A DNA stretch of 64,000 nucleotides. Origin: Glaciimonas sp. (lineage in GTDB: Bacteria; Pseudomonadota; Gammaproteobacteria; Burkholderiales; Burkholderiaceae_D). Below are positions 56,918 through 64,000 of the stretch, piece after piece (within the stretch, counting starts at the first letter, position 1; each line of letters starts with the position of its first letter). Both the position numbers and the translations under genes were made by a program. A model generated the notes under the pieces. The model was not told the DNA's origin, ran no database searches, and was given only the letters and a program-made list of their open reading frames with translations. The DNA lies in assembly GCA_012927625.1 (NCBI GenBank), contig JABBOV010000003.1:248001-312000 (forward strand), read 5' to 3'.

Positions 56918-57658
56918 TCATTTTTTGTGGAATGCGGTGATGCGCTGTTGCATGTCGGGTCCCTTGCCAGCATTGCGGAACACTTCATGCGCCAGCGCTG
57001 CACCGATCGCCATGCCGTCGGTGTCGCGCAGCAATTGTTTGTTGGCGCGGTGGCTGAACCACGAACCGGCGAGGATTTCCCTGGCGGTGCGTTCGATTTC
57101 GGCGTCGAACTGTTCATCCGGCACGCAGAAATTCGCCAGGCCGATGGCTTGCGCGTCAGCGCCCGTATAGGTGCGGCCCAGAAACATCATTTCGCGCGCC
57201 TTCGGCAAGCCAACTCGGCGCGGCAGGCGCTGGCTCATGCCCCATAAAGGGGTGAGCGCCCATTTGGCGTGGGTGTCAGCGAACTTGGCGGATGCCGAGG
57301 CAATCATCAGATCGCCGGCAAGCGCCAGTTCCAGTCCGCCGGTATAACAATGACCGTGGACCGCAGCGATCACCGGCTGCGGCAGATTGGCCAGCGCTTC
57401 GATCACGCGGGCCTGCAGGTTCGGCAATGGTGCGGCCTGGCCAGCGGCAAGGTCGTTCAGATCGTTACCCGCGCAGAAACACTTCCCCGCACCGCGAATG
57501 ACGACGGCGCCGATATGCGCGGTGTCGGCGGCTATGCGTTTGATGTGGGCATCGAGCTCTACAAACATCTGCATGGACAGCGCGTTCATCTTCTCCGGGC
57601 GATTCAGGATGAGCGTCGCCAGGCCGTCTTCGATCTGGAGAATAAGCGATTCAGACAT
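56918..57658 (-). CDS. Enoyl-CoA hydratase/isomerase family protein (crotonase)
   Basis: A 246-residue crotonase. Oxyanion-hole segments are GAGKCFCAGNDL (56-67) and HGHCYTGGLELALAGD (101-116), with E110 at the place of the first catalytic Glu. The second catalytic Glu of classical hydratases appears to be His (H130, in FADTHAKWALTP), so water addition may be weak and an isomerase or other acyl-CoA reaction is possible. AAGGGG lies seven bases upstream of the ATG. It lies between the MaoC and nitronate monooxygenase genes. Confidence 0.88.
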   Translation of the reverse strand: MSESLILQIEDGLATLILNRPEKMNALSMQMFVELDAHIKRIAADTAHIGAVVIRGAGKCFCAGNDLNDLAAGQAAPLPNLQARVIEALANLPQPVIAAVHGHCYTGGLELALAGDLMIASASAKFADTHAKWALTPLWGMSQRLPRRVGLPKAREMMFLGRTYTGADAQAIGLANFCVPDEQFDAEIERTAREILAGSWFSHRANKQLLRDTDGMAIGAALAHEVFRNAGKGPDMQQRITAFHKK

Positions 57659-57668
57659 GTCCGGCCCC

Positions 57669-58145
57669 TTATGCCTGCGACTCGTTTTGCGCCTGCGCGC
57701 CGCTTTTGGTCAGCACCAGGACATCGCTTTCGCCTTCCTGCACGACCACGCCGTTTTGATTGATCAATTCAAACTTGCGCCCGAGTTTGCCGCTGCGACC
57801 GCTCTTGCCCGGTTCGACGGCCAGGATCGTCAGTTGCAGATGGATGGTGTCGCCGACCAACAGGGGCGCAAGGAAATTCCAGTTGCGAAAGCCCAGCATG
57901 GCAATCACGGATTTCTCGAAAATGCCGAGTTCATGCAGCATCCCGGTGCTAATCGCGATGCCCAGCGCGCCATGCACAACGCGTTCGCCGTAACGCGTTT
58001 TCTTGGCGAATTCGGCGTCGCAATGAATTGGGTTCCAATCGCCCGAGATCATCGAAAAAAACGTCAAGTCGGCCTCGGTAATGGTGCGGCCGCCGCTGAT
58101 GAAACGCTGTTCCGCTGCAAAGTCTTCAAGGTAATACGATGTCAT
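57669..58145 (-). CDS. MaoC-like (R)-specific enoyl-CoA hydratase
   Basis: A 158-residue hot-dog protein with the hydratase 2 signature: FFSMISGDWNPIHCDAEFAKKTRYGERVVHG (Asp/His pair in D-x5-H). It hydrates trans-2-enoyl-CoA to (R)-3-hydroxyacyl-CoA. It is the usual length for single-domain MaoC proteins. It follows the acyl-CoA ligase gene by 31 bases and precedes the crotonase by 10. The presence of both a MaoC and a crotonase suggests a stepwise or stereospecific breakdown. Confidence 0.88.
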   Translation of the reverse strand: MTSYYLEDFAAEQRFISGGRTITEADLTFFSMISGDWNPIHCDAEFAKKTRYGERVVHGALGIAISTGMLHELGIFEKSVIAMLGFRNWNFLAPLLVGDTIHLQLTILAVEPGKSGRSGKLGRKFELINQNGVVVQEGESDVLVLTKSGAQAQNESQA

Positions 58146-58176
58146 GTTCTATTCTCCGGGTGATGTTCAGGTAGGC

Positions 58177-59772
58177 TCAGACGGACGCCGCCATTCTCAG
58201 GATTGCCATATCGCGCAGTTTGGCGCGTTGGATCTTGGTGCCGTTGGAACTTTGGGTAGTCGGAAACGCTTCCACCGCCCATATGTGGGCGGGAACCTTG
58301 AACGCGGCCAGGACGGCGGCGGTGGCGGCGATCATCTGCTTTTCATTCAATTCTTGGCCGGGCAGAGCAATCGCGAAGGCCACAGCGCGGGTCTGGCGCT
58401 CGATATCCACCGCCACCACTTGCACGTCGGCTATGCCCGGCAGGGCTTTGATCGCGTCTTCGATTTCCGTCGGGCTGACCAGATAGCCACCGAGGCGGAT
58501 TGCATCGCCTTGCCGCGTCTGATAAACAAAACTGCCGTCGTCGCGCAGGAAGCCGACATCGCCGGTACGGAAAAAGCCTTCGTCGTCAATCGCCTTGGCT
58601 GTCGCTTCCGGGTTATTGAGATAGCCGATGAAATTGGTCGCTGCGCGAACTTCCAGCAGGCCGCTGGCGCCGACCGGCAGCAGGGTGCCGGTGTCGATAT
58701 CGCGAATGCGAATTTCGGCCCCCTTGCTTGCGGGCAGGCCGCCGCCTTCGATGCGTTCCAGTACAGGGCGATCCACTTGCTGGAGGGCGAACAGCGCCTG
58801 CACCTCGCTCGACCCATACAGGCCGATCATTGGGATGCGCCGACTCCAGGCGGACTGCCCAAACTCGACCACGCCGGGATGGAAAGTCGAGAATCCGAAA
58901 ACCCTGGCGGAGGGAAACGGATCGTGGCCGTCGACATTTTCGATCACGCGACGATACATTTCGTCGCTGCCGAACAGATGCGTGATGCGATGCCGGTTGA
59001 TCAGTTTCGCGGCGGTCGGGCCGTCGAAAGTGTCCATCAGCACGATAGGCTTGCCGGCAGCGAACGCGGCGAACACGGCACAGAAACCGAACACGCCACA
59101 AAACGGCAGCGCAGCCAGCAAACGTACGCCGTCTTCCTCGAAGCCATAGGCTTTGGCGACATTCTGGCTATGCAGCGTCAAGGTGCGCTGAGAATGCATC
59201 ACCAGCTTGGGGCCGCTGGTTGTGCCAGAGGTGGTGAACAAAATGCTGAGCGCATCGGCGCTTCCGGTAACCGGCACCAGGCGATCGGGCAATGCATTGA
59301 TGTCGAAGGTCAGCGTCGGCTTGCCCAGTATTTCGGCGGGCGCATTGCCTTCGACGTCGACCACCGCCACTTGTTCGAGAGCGGCGGCGGCAGCATGACC
59401 GACATCGCGCAATACGGCCGGAAAGTCGATTTTGCGAAAATTCAATTGCAGCACCAGCATTTTGGCCTGGGAGCGTTCCAGGATGTATTCCAGCTCGTGC
59501 GAGCGATAACGCGTGTTCACGGTCATCATCGCGGCGCCGATATGCGCCAGCCCAAAATACAGCGCCATCCATTCCATTCGGTTGACCAGCCACACCGCGA
59601 CCTTGTCGCCAGCAACGATGCCTTGCGCATCCAGCCATGCAGCAGTGTTGCTGACCATCCGGTCGAATTGACGATAGGTGATTTCGCGGTCGCCGTCGAT
59701 GAAGGCGATGCCCTCGCCCCTTTGAGCAACGTTGCGTGCCAGCAGCTCGGGCATGTTCGATAAAAGTGACAT
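58177..59772 (-). CDS. AMP-forming acyl-CoA ligase
   Basis: A 531-residue adenylate-forming enzyme. ATP loop LFTTSGTTSGPK (A3), AMP site GLYGSSEV (A5), FRTGDVG (A7/A8) and the terminal Lys in NGTKIQRAKL are intact. It should activate a carboxylic acid to its CoA ester using ATP. The sequence does not tell whether the acid is aliphatic, cyclic or aromatic. Its start codon overlaps the end of the livF region with one base between, so it is co-translated with the transporter, which implies that the imported compound is its substrate. Confidence 0.9.
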   Translation of the reverse strand: MSLLSNMPELLARNVAQRGEGIAFIDGDREITYRQFDRMVSNTAAWLDAQGIVAGDKVAVWLVNRMEWMALYFGLAHIGAAMMTVNTRYRSHELEYILERSQAKMLVLQLNFRKIDFPAVLRDVGHAAAAALEQVAVVDVEGNAPAEILGKPTLTFDINALPDRLVPVTGSADALSILFTTSGTTSGPKLVMHSQRTLTLHSQNVAKAYGFEEDGVRLLAALPFCGVFGFCAVFAAFAAGKPIVLMDTFDGPTAAKLINRHRITHLFGSDEMYRRVIENVDGHDPFPSARVFGFSTFHPGVVEFGQSAWSRRIPMIGLYGSSEVQALFALQQVDRPVLERIEGGGLPASKGAEIRIRDIDTGTLLPVGASGLLEVRAATNFIGYLNNPEATAKAIDDEGFFRTGDVGFLRDDGSFVYQTRQGDAIRLGGYLVSPTEIEDAIKALPGIADVQVVAVDIERQTRAVAFAIALPGQELNEKQMIAATAAVLAAFKVPAHIWAVEAFPTTQSSNGTKIQRAKLRDMAILRMAASV

Positions 59773-59773
59773 A

Positions 59774-60496
59774 TCAGTAGAGTTCCATAAGTTTGGCGTT
59801 ATCGTTGAGTTCTGCCGGCAGAGCTTCGCGAATGATGACGCCGGATTTCATGACGATGACCCGGTCCGAAATCTTCAGGGCTTCCTTGACATTCTGTTCG
59901 ACCAGCAGGATTGCCATGCCGGTATCGCGCTGCAACTGGCGTATCGGTTGCAGCAAATCCTGGAACAGTTTGGGAGCGAGGCCGATCGACGGTTCGTCCA
60001 TCAGCAGGCAGCGCGGCCGGCTCAGCAGCGCGCGTCCGATCGAGACCATCTGTTGCTGTCCACCCGACAGCGTGCCTGCCCGTCGCTGATAGAGCAGCCT
60101 CAACGCCGGCAGGACGTTCATCACCCATGCCAGCCGGTCGGCGCGTTCGCTGGCCGCAACCCCGGCCGACCAGAGTCCCAACTGCATATTTTCAGCGACG
60201 GTCAGCCCCGGGAAAATGCCGCGGCCTTCCGGCACCAGCGAAATGCCGGCCGCCGTTAATGCGCACGGTTCCACGGACGCAATGGGTTGGTCGTCCAGAA
60301 ACATCTCGCCCTGTTGCCGTCTCACCAGGCCGAACAGGGTTTTGACCAGGGTCGACTTGCCTGCGCCGTTATGGCCGATCAGGCAAAGCACTTCAGCCGG
60401 ACGCAACTCGAAATCTAAATTCGACAACACAGGCCGGCCACCGTAACCGACCTCCAGGCCTCGTGCTCGCAATACGGTGCTTGAGGTATGGTTCAT
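59774..60496 (-). CDS. livF: Branched-chain-amino-acid-type ABC transporter ATPase LivF
   Basis: A 240-residue ATPase: Walker A GHNGAGKST, signature LSGGQQQMVSIGRALLSRPRCLLMDEPSIGL, and the C-terminal IREALPAELNDNAKLMELY typical of LivF. It powers the LivHM permease. Its start overlaps the livG stop by four bases (ATGA). Whether the transporter moves amino acids or an organic acid cannot be seen; the linked ligase argues for an acid. Confidence 0.92.
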   Translation of the reverse strand: MNHTSSTVLRARGLEVGYGGRPVLSNLDFELRPAEVLCLIGHNGAGKSTLVKTLFGLVRRQQGEMFLDDQPIASVEPCALTAAGISLVPEGRGIFPGLTVAENMQLGLWSAGVAASERADRLAWVMNVLPALRLLYQRRAGTLSGGQQQMVSIGRALLSRPRCLLMDEPSIGLAPKLFQDLLQPIRQLQRDTGMAILLVEQNVKEALKISDRVIVMKSGVIIREALPAELNDNAKLMELY

Positions 60497-61248
60497 GCCG
60501 CTTGATCTCCGAAATAGATGGCAGCCAGATGCGGATCCTTGAGTACAGCAGCAGGATCGCCGTCGGCCAGCAATTTGCCCTGATCCAAAAAGGCGATGCG
60601 ATCGGAGATGCCGACCACGATGTCCAGATTGTGCTCAATGATGCAGACCGTCACGCCTTGTTTGACTTCGGTGCGCAATAATTCCAGGAACAATTCGTAA
60701 GAACCGCGATCCAGCCCTGATGCCGGCTCGTCGAGCAACCATATCTTGGCGTCGGTCGCCATGATGCGCGCCATGCTCAGAAACTTGCGTTCGGCGTAAG
60801 CGAGGTCGATTGCACGCGTGCCGGCCTTGTCCGCCAGTCGCGTGCGCTCCAGTATGTGCCGCACCTTTTCCTTGCGCGCCTTGCGTGCCCGGCTACCGCC
60901 CGGTTGCCAGATCCATGCGCTCGGTTCCATGACCGTCAGCACGTTTTCTTCGACCGTCATATGATTGAATAGACGCAAGTCCTGGAACGTGCGCGCAATA
61001 CCGAGCCGGCCGATCTGATAATGCGATTTGCCGACAATCGATTGCCCATTCCAGAAAATATCGCCGGCATCTGGGGTCAGGTGACCCGTGATCAAGTTGA
61101 ACAACGTAGTTTTGCCTGCACCGTTCGGGCCCACCAGTGTAGTCACGATACCGGCGCGCAAATCCAGCGATACATTGTTGGTCACCGTAAGGCCGCCAAA
61201 GCTTTTTTGCAGCTCGCTGATACGGAGCAGTACATTGTCGTGGCTCAT
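60493..61248 (-). CDS. livG: Branched-chain-amino-acid-type ABC transporter ATPase LivG
   Basis: A 251-residue ATPase with Walker A GPNGAGKTTLFNLITG, IVGKSHYQIGRLGIARTFQDLRLF and LLDEPASGL (Walker B). The signature motif is unusual: where LivG normally has L(S)YGQQR, this reads DLAYAERKFLSMARIM, so the LSGGQ-type glycines are missing. Otherwise the length and the C-terminal extension are normal. Start and stop each overlap the neighbouring gene by four bases. Confidence 0.9.
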   Translation of the reverse strand: MSHDNVLLRISELQKSFGGLTVTNNVSLDLRAGIVTTLVGPNGAGKTTLFNLITGHLTPDAGDIFWNGQSIVGKSHYQIGRLGIARTFQDLRLFNHMTVEENVLTVMEPSAWIWQPGGSRARKARKEKVRHILERTRLADKAGTRAIDLAYAERKFLSMARIMATDAKIWLLDEPASGLDRGSYELFLELLRTEVKQGVTVCIIEHNLDIVVGISDRIAFLDQGKLLADGDPAAVLKDPHLAAIYFGDQAA

Positions 61249-62126
61249 GCATTGCTCCTTTTGCGGGAACCGACGATGCCGTTCGGGCGAAAGATCATCA
61301 GCAGCACCATGGCAACACCATAGGCGATTTGCTGAATGGCGCCGATTTCGGTCTGCGGTAAAAACGACATATAACTGAACAGGCTGGGCAGCAGCATGAG
61401 CAATACGGCGCCGACAACAGGGCCGAGCAGTGTGCCGATACCGCCGATGATCACCATCGCCATCAACAGCACGGAGGTATCGAGCATGAAGCTTTCGACG
61501 TTGATGAAACCCAGGTAAAACGCGTACAGAGCGCCTGCCACGGCGGCCAGCGCAGATGAAATCACAACCGATAAAGTCTTGATCGCGGCCACGTTTTTGC
61601 CGAAGGCATGGGACGCGGACTCGCTATCACGTATCGCCTTCAGATTACGGCCGAAACTGGAGCGCAACAACGTGCTGGTGATCAGCAGCACCAGCATCAG
61701 GCAGCCCAGCGTGAGCAACAGGAATTCGACGGGATCGGAGACCGCGTGACCGAACAGTTCGGCCGGCGGGATGCCGATCACGCCGCCCAGGCCGCCGGTA
61801 ACCGACTTCCATTCCGAAAACACGGTCACCCCCAGCACCTGCAGGCCGAGCGAAGCGGCGACGAAATACTCGCCGCGTACACGCAGCGCCGGCAACGCCA
61901 GCACCAGCGACAACAGGCCCGCCACCAGCATCGCCGCTGGCACCGCCAGAAACAGGGAGGCGCTCACATGCATGGAAAAATAAGCGGCGGTATAAGCGCC
62001 GATGCCGAAGAAAATGGCATGCGCGATTGAAAAGATGCCCGCATAGCCCATGATGAAATTGAGCGTGATCGCCAGCACCGCATTAATGCAGATCAGCGTG
62101 GCGAGATTGAGGATATAAGCAAACAT
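61245..62126 (-). CDS. livM: Branched-chain-amino-acid-type ABC permease LivM
   Basis: A 293-residue membrane protein: about 8-10 helices, with the signature ITLNFIMGYAGIFSIAHAIFFGIGAYTAAY and, before the last helices, LRSSFGRNLKAIRDSESASHAFGKNVAAIK, the cytoplasmic coupling loop. I start it at the ATG at 62126; another in-frame ATG lies 24 bases upstream. It is shorter than E. coli LivM (425) at the N-terminus, as is usual for this family. The stop overlaps livG by four bases; livH ends 13 bases upstream. Confidence 0.92.
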   Translation of the reverse strand: MFAYILNLATLICINAVLAITLNFIMGYAGIFSIAHAIFFGIGAYTAAYFSMHVSASLFLAVPAAMLVAGLLSLVLALPALRVRGEYFVAASLGLQVLGVTVFSEWKSVTGGLGGVIGIPPAELFGHAVSDPVEFLLLTLGCLMLVLLITSTLLRSSFGRNLKAIRDSESASHAFGKNVAAIKTLSVVISSALAAVAGALYAFYLGFINVESFMLDTSVLLMAMVIIGGIGTLLGPVVGAVLLMLLPSLFSYMSFLPQTEIGAIQQIAYGVAMVLLMIFRPNGIVGSRKRSNA

Positions 62127-62139
62127 GATTGGAAGCCTC

Positions 62140-63012
62140 TCAGGAAGCAATCGCGCGACCGAAGAAACCGGAAGGACGGAACAGGATGAACAGGAACAGC
62201 ACGATGAAGGTGACCGCTTCGCTCCACTGCGGCTCGAAATGCAGCAGCGCCAAGTTTTCCGCCATACCCAGCAACAGGCCGGCGCAAGCCGCGCCGCGAA
62301 GGCTGCCGACGCCGCCGACGATAGTGGCCGCCAGACTTATCAGCATCACGTGGTGGCCGATGGCCGGGTCCAGGCCTGCGCCGGCCGAAGATAGAATCGC
62401 CGCCGGCACCACCAGCAAGGAGCCGAGCGCGAAGACAATGGTCGACAGCCGGCGCGGGCTCAATCCGTAGGCGCGGATCAATTCCGGATTTTCAGATAAG
62501 GCGCGCAAGCCCATGCCGACGTGGGTGTGCATCAGGAAGAATTGCAGGCCGAAGAAAAACAGCAGTGCCACGACGATCGCGATTCCCGACAACGGCGACA
62601 CATACAGTCCCGACACGATTTCGATGCTGCGGCTGAGCGGGGTCGCGACTGATACGAAACTGCGGCCGAATATCATGCCGATCACATTTTGCACGACGAT
62701 ACCAATGCCGAACGACGCTACGAACAACGTAAAAAACGACCCTTCATGCGCCTGAATCGGCGCATAGACGAAGCGATCCAGCAGGATGCCGAACAGGACC
62801 GCGGCAAAGGTCGCCGCCAGAATCGCCGGCAGCCAGTGGATATGCGCTACCGAATAGGTATAGTAAAAAACATAAGCCGCGATGGTGAACGCCGAACCGT
62901 GGGCGAAATGGAAGACCTTGGTGGAGCCGAAAATCAGCGAAAAGCCGACCGCGATGAGTGCATACTGCGCACCCACCTGCAGGCCGTTGATCAAAAGCTG
63001 TAATAGCAACAT
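62140..63012 (-). CDS. livH: Branched-chain-amino-acid-type ABC permease LivH
   Basis: A 290-residue membrane protein with about eight helices: LLINGLQVGAQYALIAVGFSLIFGSTKVFHFAHGSAFTI near the N-terminus and MGLRALSENPELIRAYGLSPRRLSTIVFALGSLLV, the coupling-helix region. It pairs with LivM to form the channel. It follows the binding-protein gene by 15 bases and precedes livM by 13. Confidence 0.92.
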   Translation of the reverse strand: MLLLQLLINGLQVGAQYALIAVGFSLIFGSTKVFHFAHGSAFTIAAYVFYYTYSVAHIHWLPAILAATFAAVLFGILLDRFVYAPIQAHEGSFFTLFVASFGIGIVVQNVIGMIFGRSFVSVATPLSRSIEIVSGLYVSPLSGIAIVVALLFFFGLQFFLMHTHVGMGLRALSENPELIRAYGLSPRRLSTIVFALGSLLVVPAAILSSAGAGLDPAIGHHVMLISLAATIVGGVGSLRGAACAGLLLGMAENLALLHFEPQWSEAVTFIVLFLFILFRPSGFFGRAIAS

Positions 63013-63027
63013 GAGCCTGACCCTTGG

Positions 63028-64000
63028 TTACTTGACGCCGGCGGTGCTAACGACCTTGCCGCCCTTGCCATCGACTTCGTTGACTTGCATCGGCATGACG
63101 ACCGTGCCGTTTTCCGCAATGGTGACCTTGCCGCCGACCAGATCGAAGGTCTTGGTTTCGATGCGTTGCGCGAGAAGATTTTCACCGGTAATGGGTTTTC
63201 CCTTCTTCTGCAACTGGCTCGCCAGCAGGGCGAATAACCGGACCGCGTTGTAGTAATTGGCAATATAGGCGGTCGGCATCTTGTTGTATTTCTTTTTGTA
63301 GTCGTCGACAAAACGCTTGGTGATGGGATCCTGCGAATTCCAGTCGATGAACTGCGTGGTGTAAAGCGAACCCAGCGCTTCCGGCTGTGCGTTGACTTCA
63401 GGCACCGAGAACGCGGTGTAGCTGGCCAGCAACTGCTTGATGCCGGCGTCGCGGAACTGCTTGATGATCTGCAACTGCTGTGATCCGTAGGACGCGATAT
63501 AAATCACGTCGGGATTGGCGGCCCGGACGCGGGCCGCGATGCCGCCGAACTGTTGGGTCGTAGCCGGCACCGACAATGCTTCGATCAATTGTCCGCCTGC
63601 AGCCGGCAAAGTGGCTTCCATTTCCTTGCGAATGGACTGACCGAGCGGATCGTCGACATACACCAGCACGAAACGTTTGACTTTGCGCTCCGTGACCAGG
63701 TAGGGAATGATGGCGCGCACTTCATAATTGGCCAGCGGGATGATGTTCCAAAAGTAAGGGCCGAGATCGGCCAAGTCCGGGCCGACGCCGCCACCGTTGA
63801 CGGCGACCGTCTTGGTACGGGCCGAAATAGTCGAGATCGCTTTGGACACGCCGGTAAACGCCGACAAAACGTAAGGCACTTTTTGAACATTCACCAGCTT
63901 GTTCATGCCGATAACGCCTTTTTGCGGCAAGGCCTGACTGTCTTCATACTGGATGGATAGTTTGCCGCCGAGCAAGTTGTCGGCATTGATATGATCCCGC
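63028..64000 (-). CDS. Periplasmic binding protein of Liv-type ABC transporter (partial)
   Basis: At least 324 residues of a type I periplasmic binding protein (LivJ/LivK-like). The frame is open to the window end, so the N-terminus with its signal peptide lies beyond 64000. Visible are VGPDLADLGPYFWNIIPLANYEVRAI, KVKRFVLVYVDDPLGQSIRKEM, VPATTQQFGGIAARVRAANPDVIYIAS and the end PMQVNEVDGKGGKVV. It is the first seen gene of the operon. A visible methionine at 63975 is internal, since the reading frame continues upstream with family-like sequence. Confidence 0.9.
   Translation of the reverse strand, partial: RDHINADNLLGGKLSIQYEDSQALPQKGVIGMNKLVNVQKVPYVLSAFTGVSKAISTISARTKTVAVNGGGVGPDLADLGPYFWNIIPLANYEVRAIIPYLVTERKVKRFVLVYVDDPLGQSIRKEMEATLPAAGGQLIEALSVPATTQQFGGIAARVRAANPDVIYIASYGSQQLQIIKQFRDAGIKQLLASYTAFSVPEVNAQPEALGSLYTTQFIDWNSQDPITKRFVDDYKKKYNKMPTAYIANYYNAVRLFALLASQLQKKGKPITGENLLAQRIETKTFDLVGGKVTIAENGTVVMPMQVNEVDGKGGKVVSTAGVK

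Noticed and set aside
58144-59763. Plus-strand open frame of 539 codons
   Set aside because: It is opposite the acyl-CoA ligase gene, which has all its motifs; the frame is a shadow of GC-rich third positions.

Overview
This window looks like a chromosomal segment of a betaproteobacterium, most likely order Burkholderiales and possibly family Oxalobacteraceae. The inference rests on the protein sequences and on the block scpB-rluB-rimP-nusA-infB-rbfA-truB-typA, together with the elements trxB, ftsK, lolA, rarA and serS. No rRNA, tRNA, CRISPR array or prophage was recognised. No database search was possible, so taxonomy and functions are by recognition of families and motifs.

Layout. 1-712 holds a truncated IS110-type transposase inside small repeats. 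713-6259 carries housekeeping and miscellaneous genes (3-hydroxyisobutyrate dehydrogenase family, DsbA-like, TrhP tRNA hydroxylase, class I amidotransferase, MAPEG protein, S4 RNA-binding protein). 6373-17518 is a minus-strand information-processing block: typA, truB, rbfA, infB, nusA, rimP, rluB, scpB. 17946-28904 is a mosaic: dusA, a glutaredoxin-like protein, an M29-peptidase-like protein, a DUF2242 lipoprotein, dihaem cytochrome c peroxidase, OmpW behind an FNR-type site, a Kef-type antiporter, an orphan ParA, and small unknowns. 29033-31705 is serS-rarA and 45043-49997 is lolA-ftsK / trxB-smr. In many Burkholderiales these two groups are adjacent; here about 13 kb of accessory genes separates them.

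The accessory stretch 31.8-45 kb is the most interesting part. A MerR-type regulator with a complete set of adenosylcobalamin photoreceptor motifs (LitR/CarH type) is divergent from an eight-gene run: FAD oxidoreductase, DUF1365, Cfa-like methyltransferase, chalcone-isomerase-like, MFS transporter, DUF3833 lipoprotein, SDR and an NTF2-like protein. The run is tightly packed, with 1-4 base overlaps at several junctions. The Cfa-like enzyme lacks two residues of the bicarbonate site of true cyclopropane synthases, so I infer light- or B12-controlled modification of membrane fatty acids by a reaction other than plain cyclopropanation. An MFS efflux gene, a GT14-type glycosyltransferase and an acyltransferase-3 gene follow.

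50-55 kb carries small unknowns, a cysteine-rich nitronate-monooxygenase-like protein, an unusual chemoreceptor with a C-terminal sensory domain and a single-domain response regulator. At 55.1-55.8 kb a decayed IS6-type transposase is fused to the tail of a LysR gene. 55.9-64 kb is a minus-strand catabolic operon running off the window: a branched-chain-amino-acid-type ABC importer (binding protein, LivH, LivM, LivG, LivF), an acyl-CoA ligase, a MaoC hydratase, a crotonase and a nitronate monooxygenase. Together they suggest uptake and CoA-dependent breakdown of an unidentified carboxylic acid.

Nine copies of a short AT-rich intergenic element of about 80-100 bp, all in the same orientation and sharing a core ending in TACTCC, are scattered from 0.6 to 50.2 kb. 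Several fold into hairpins whose arms change together. I do not recognise this family; it is the strongest candidate here for something undescribed.
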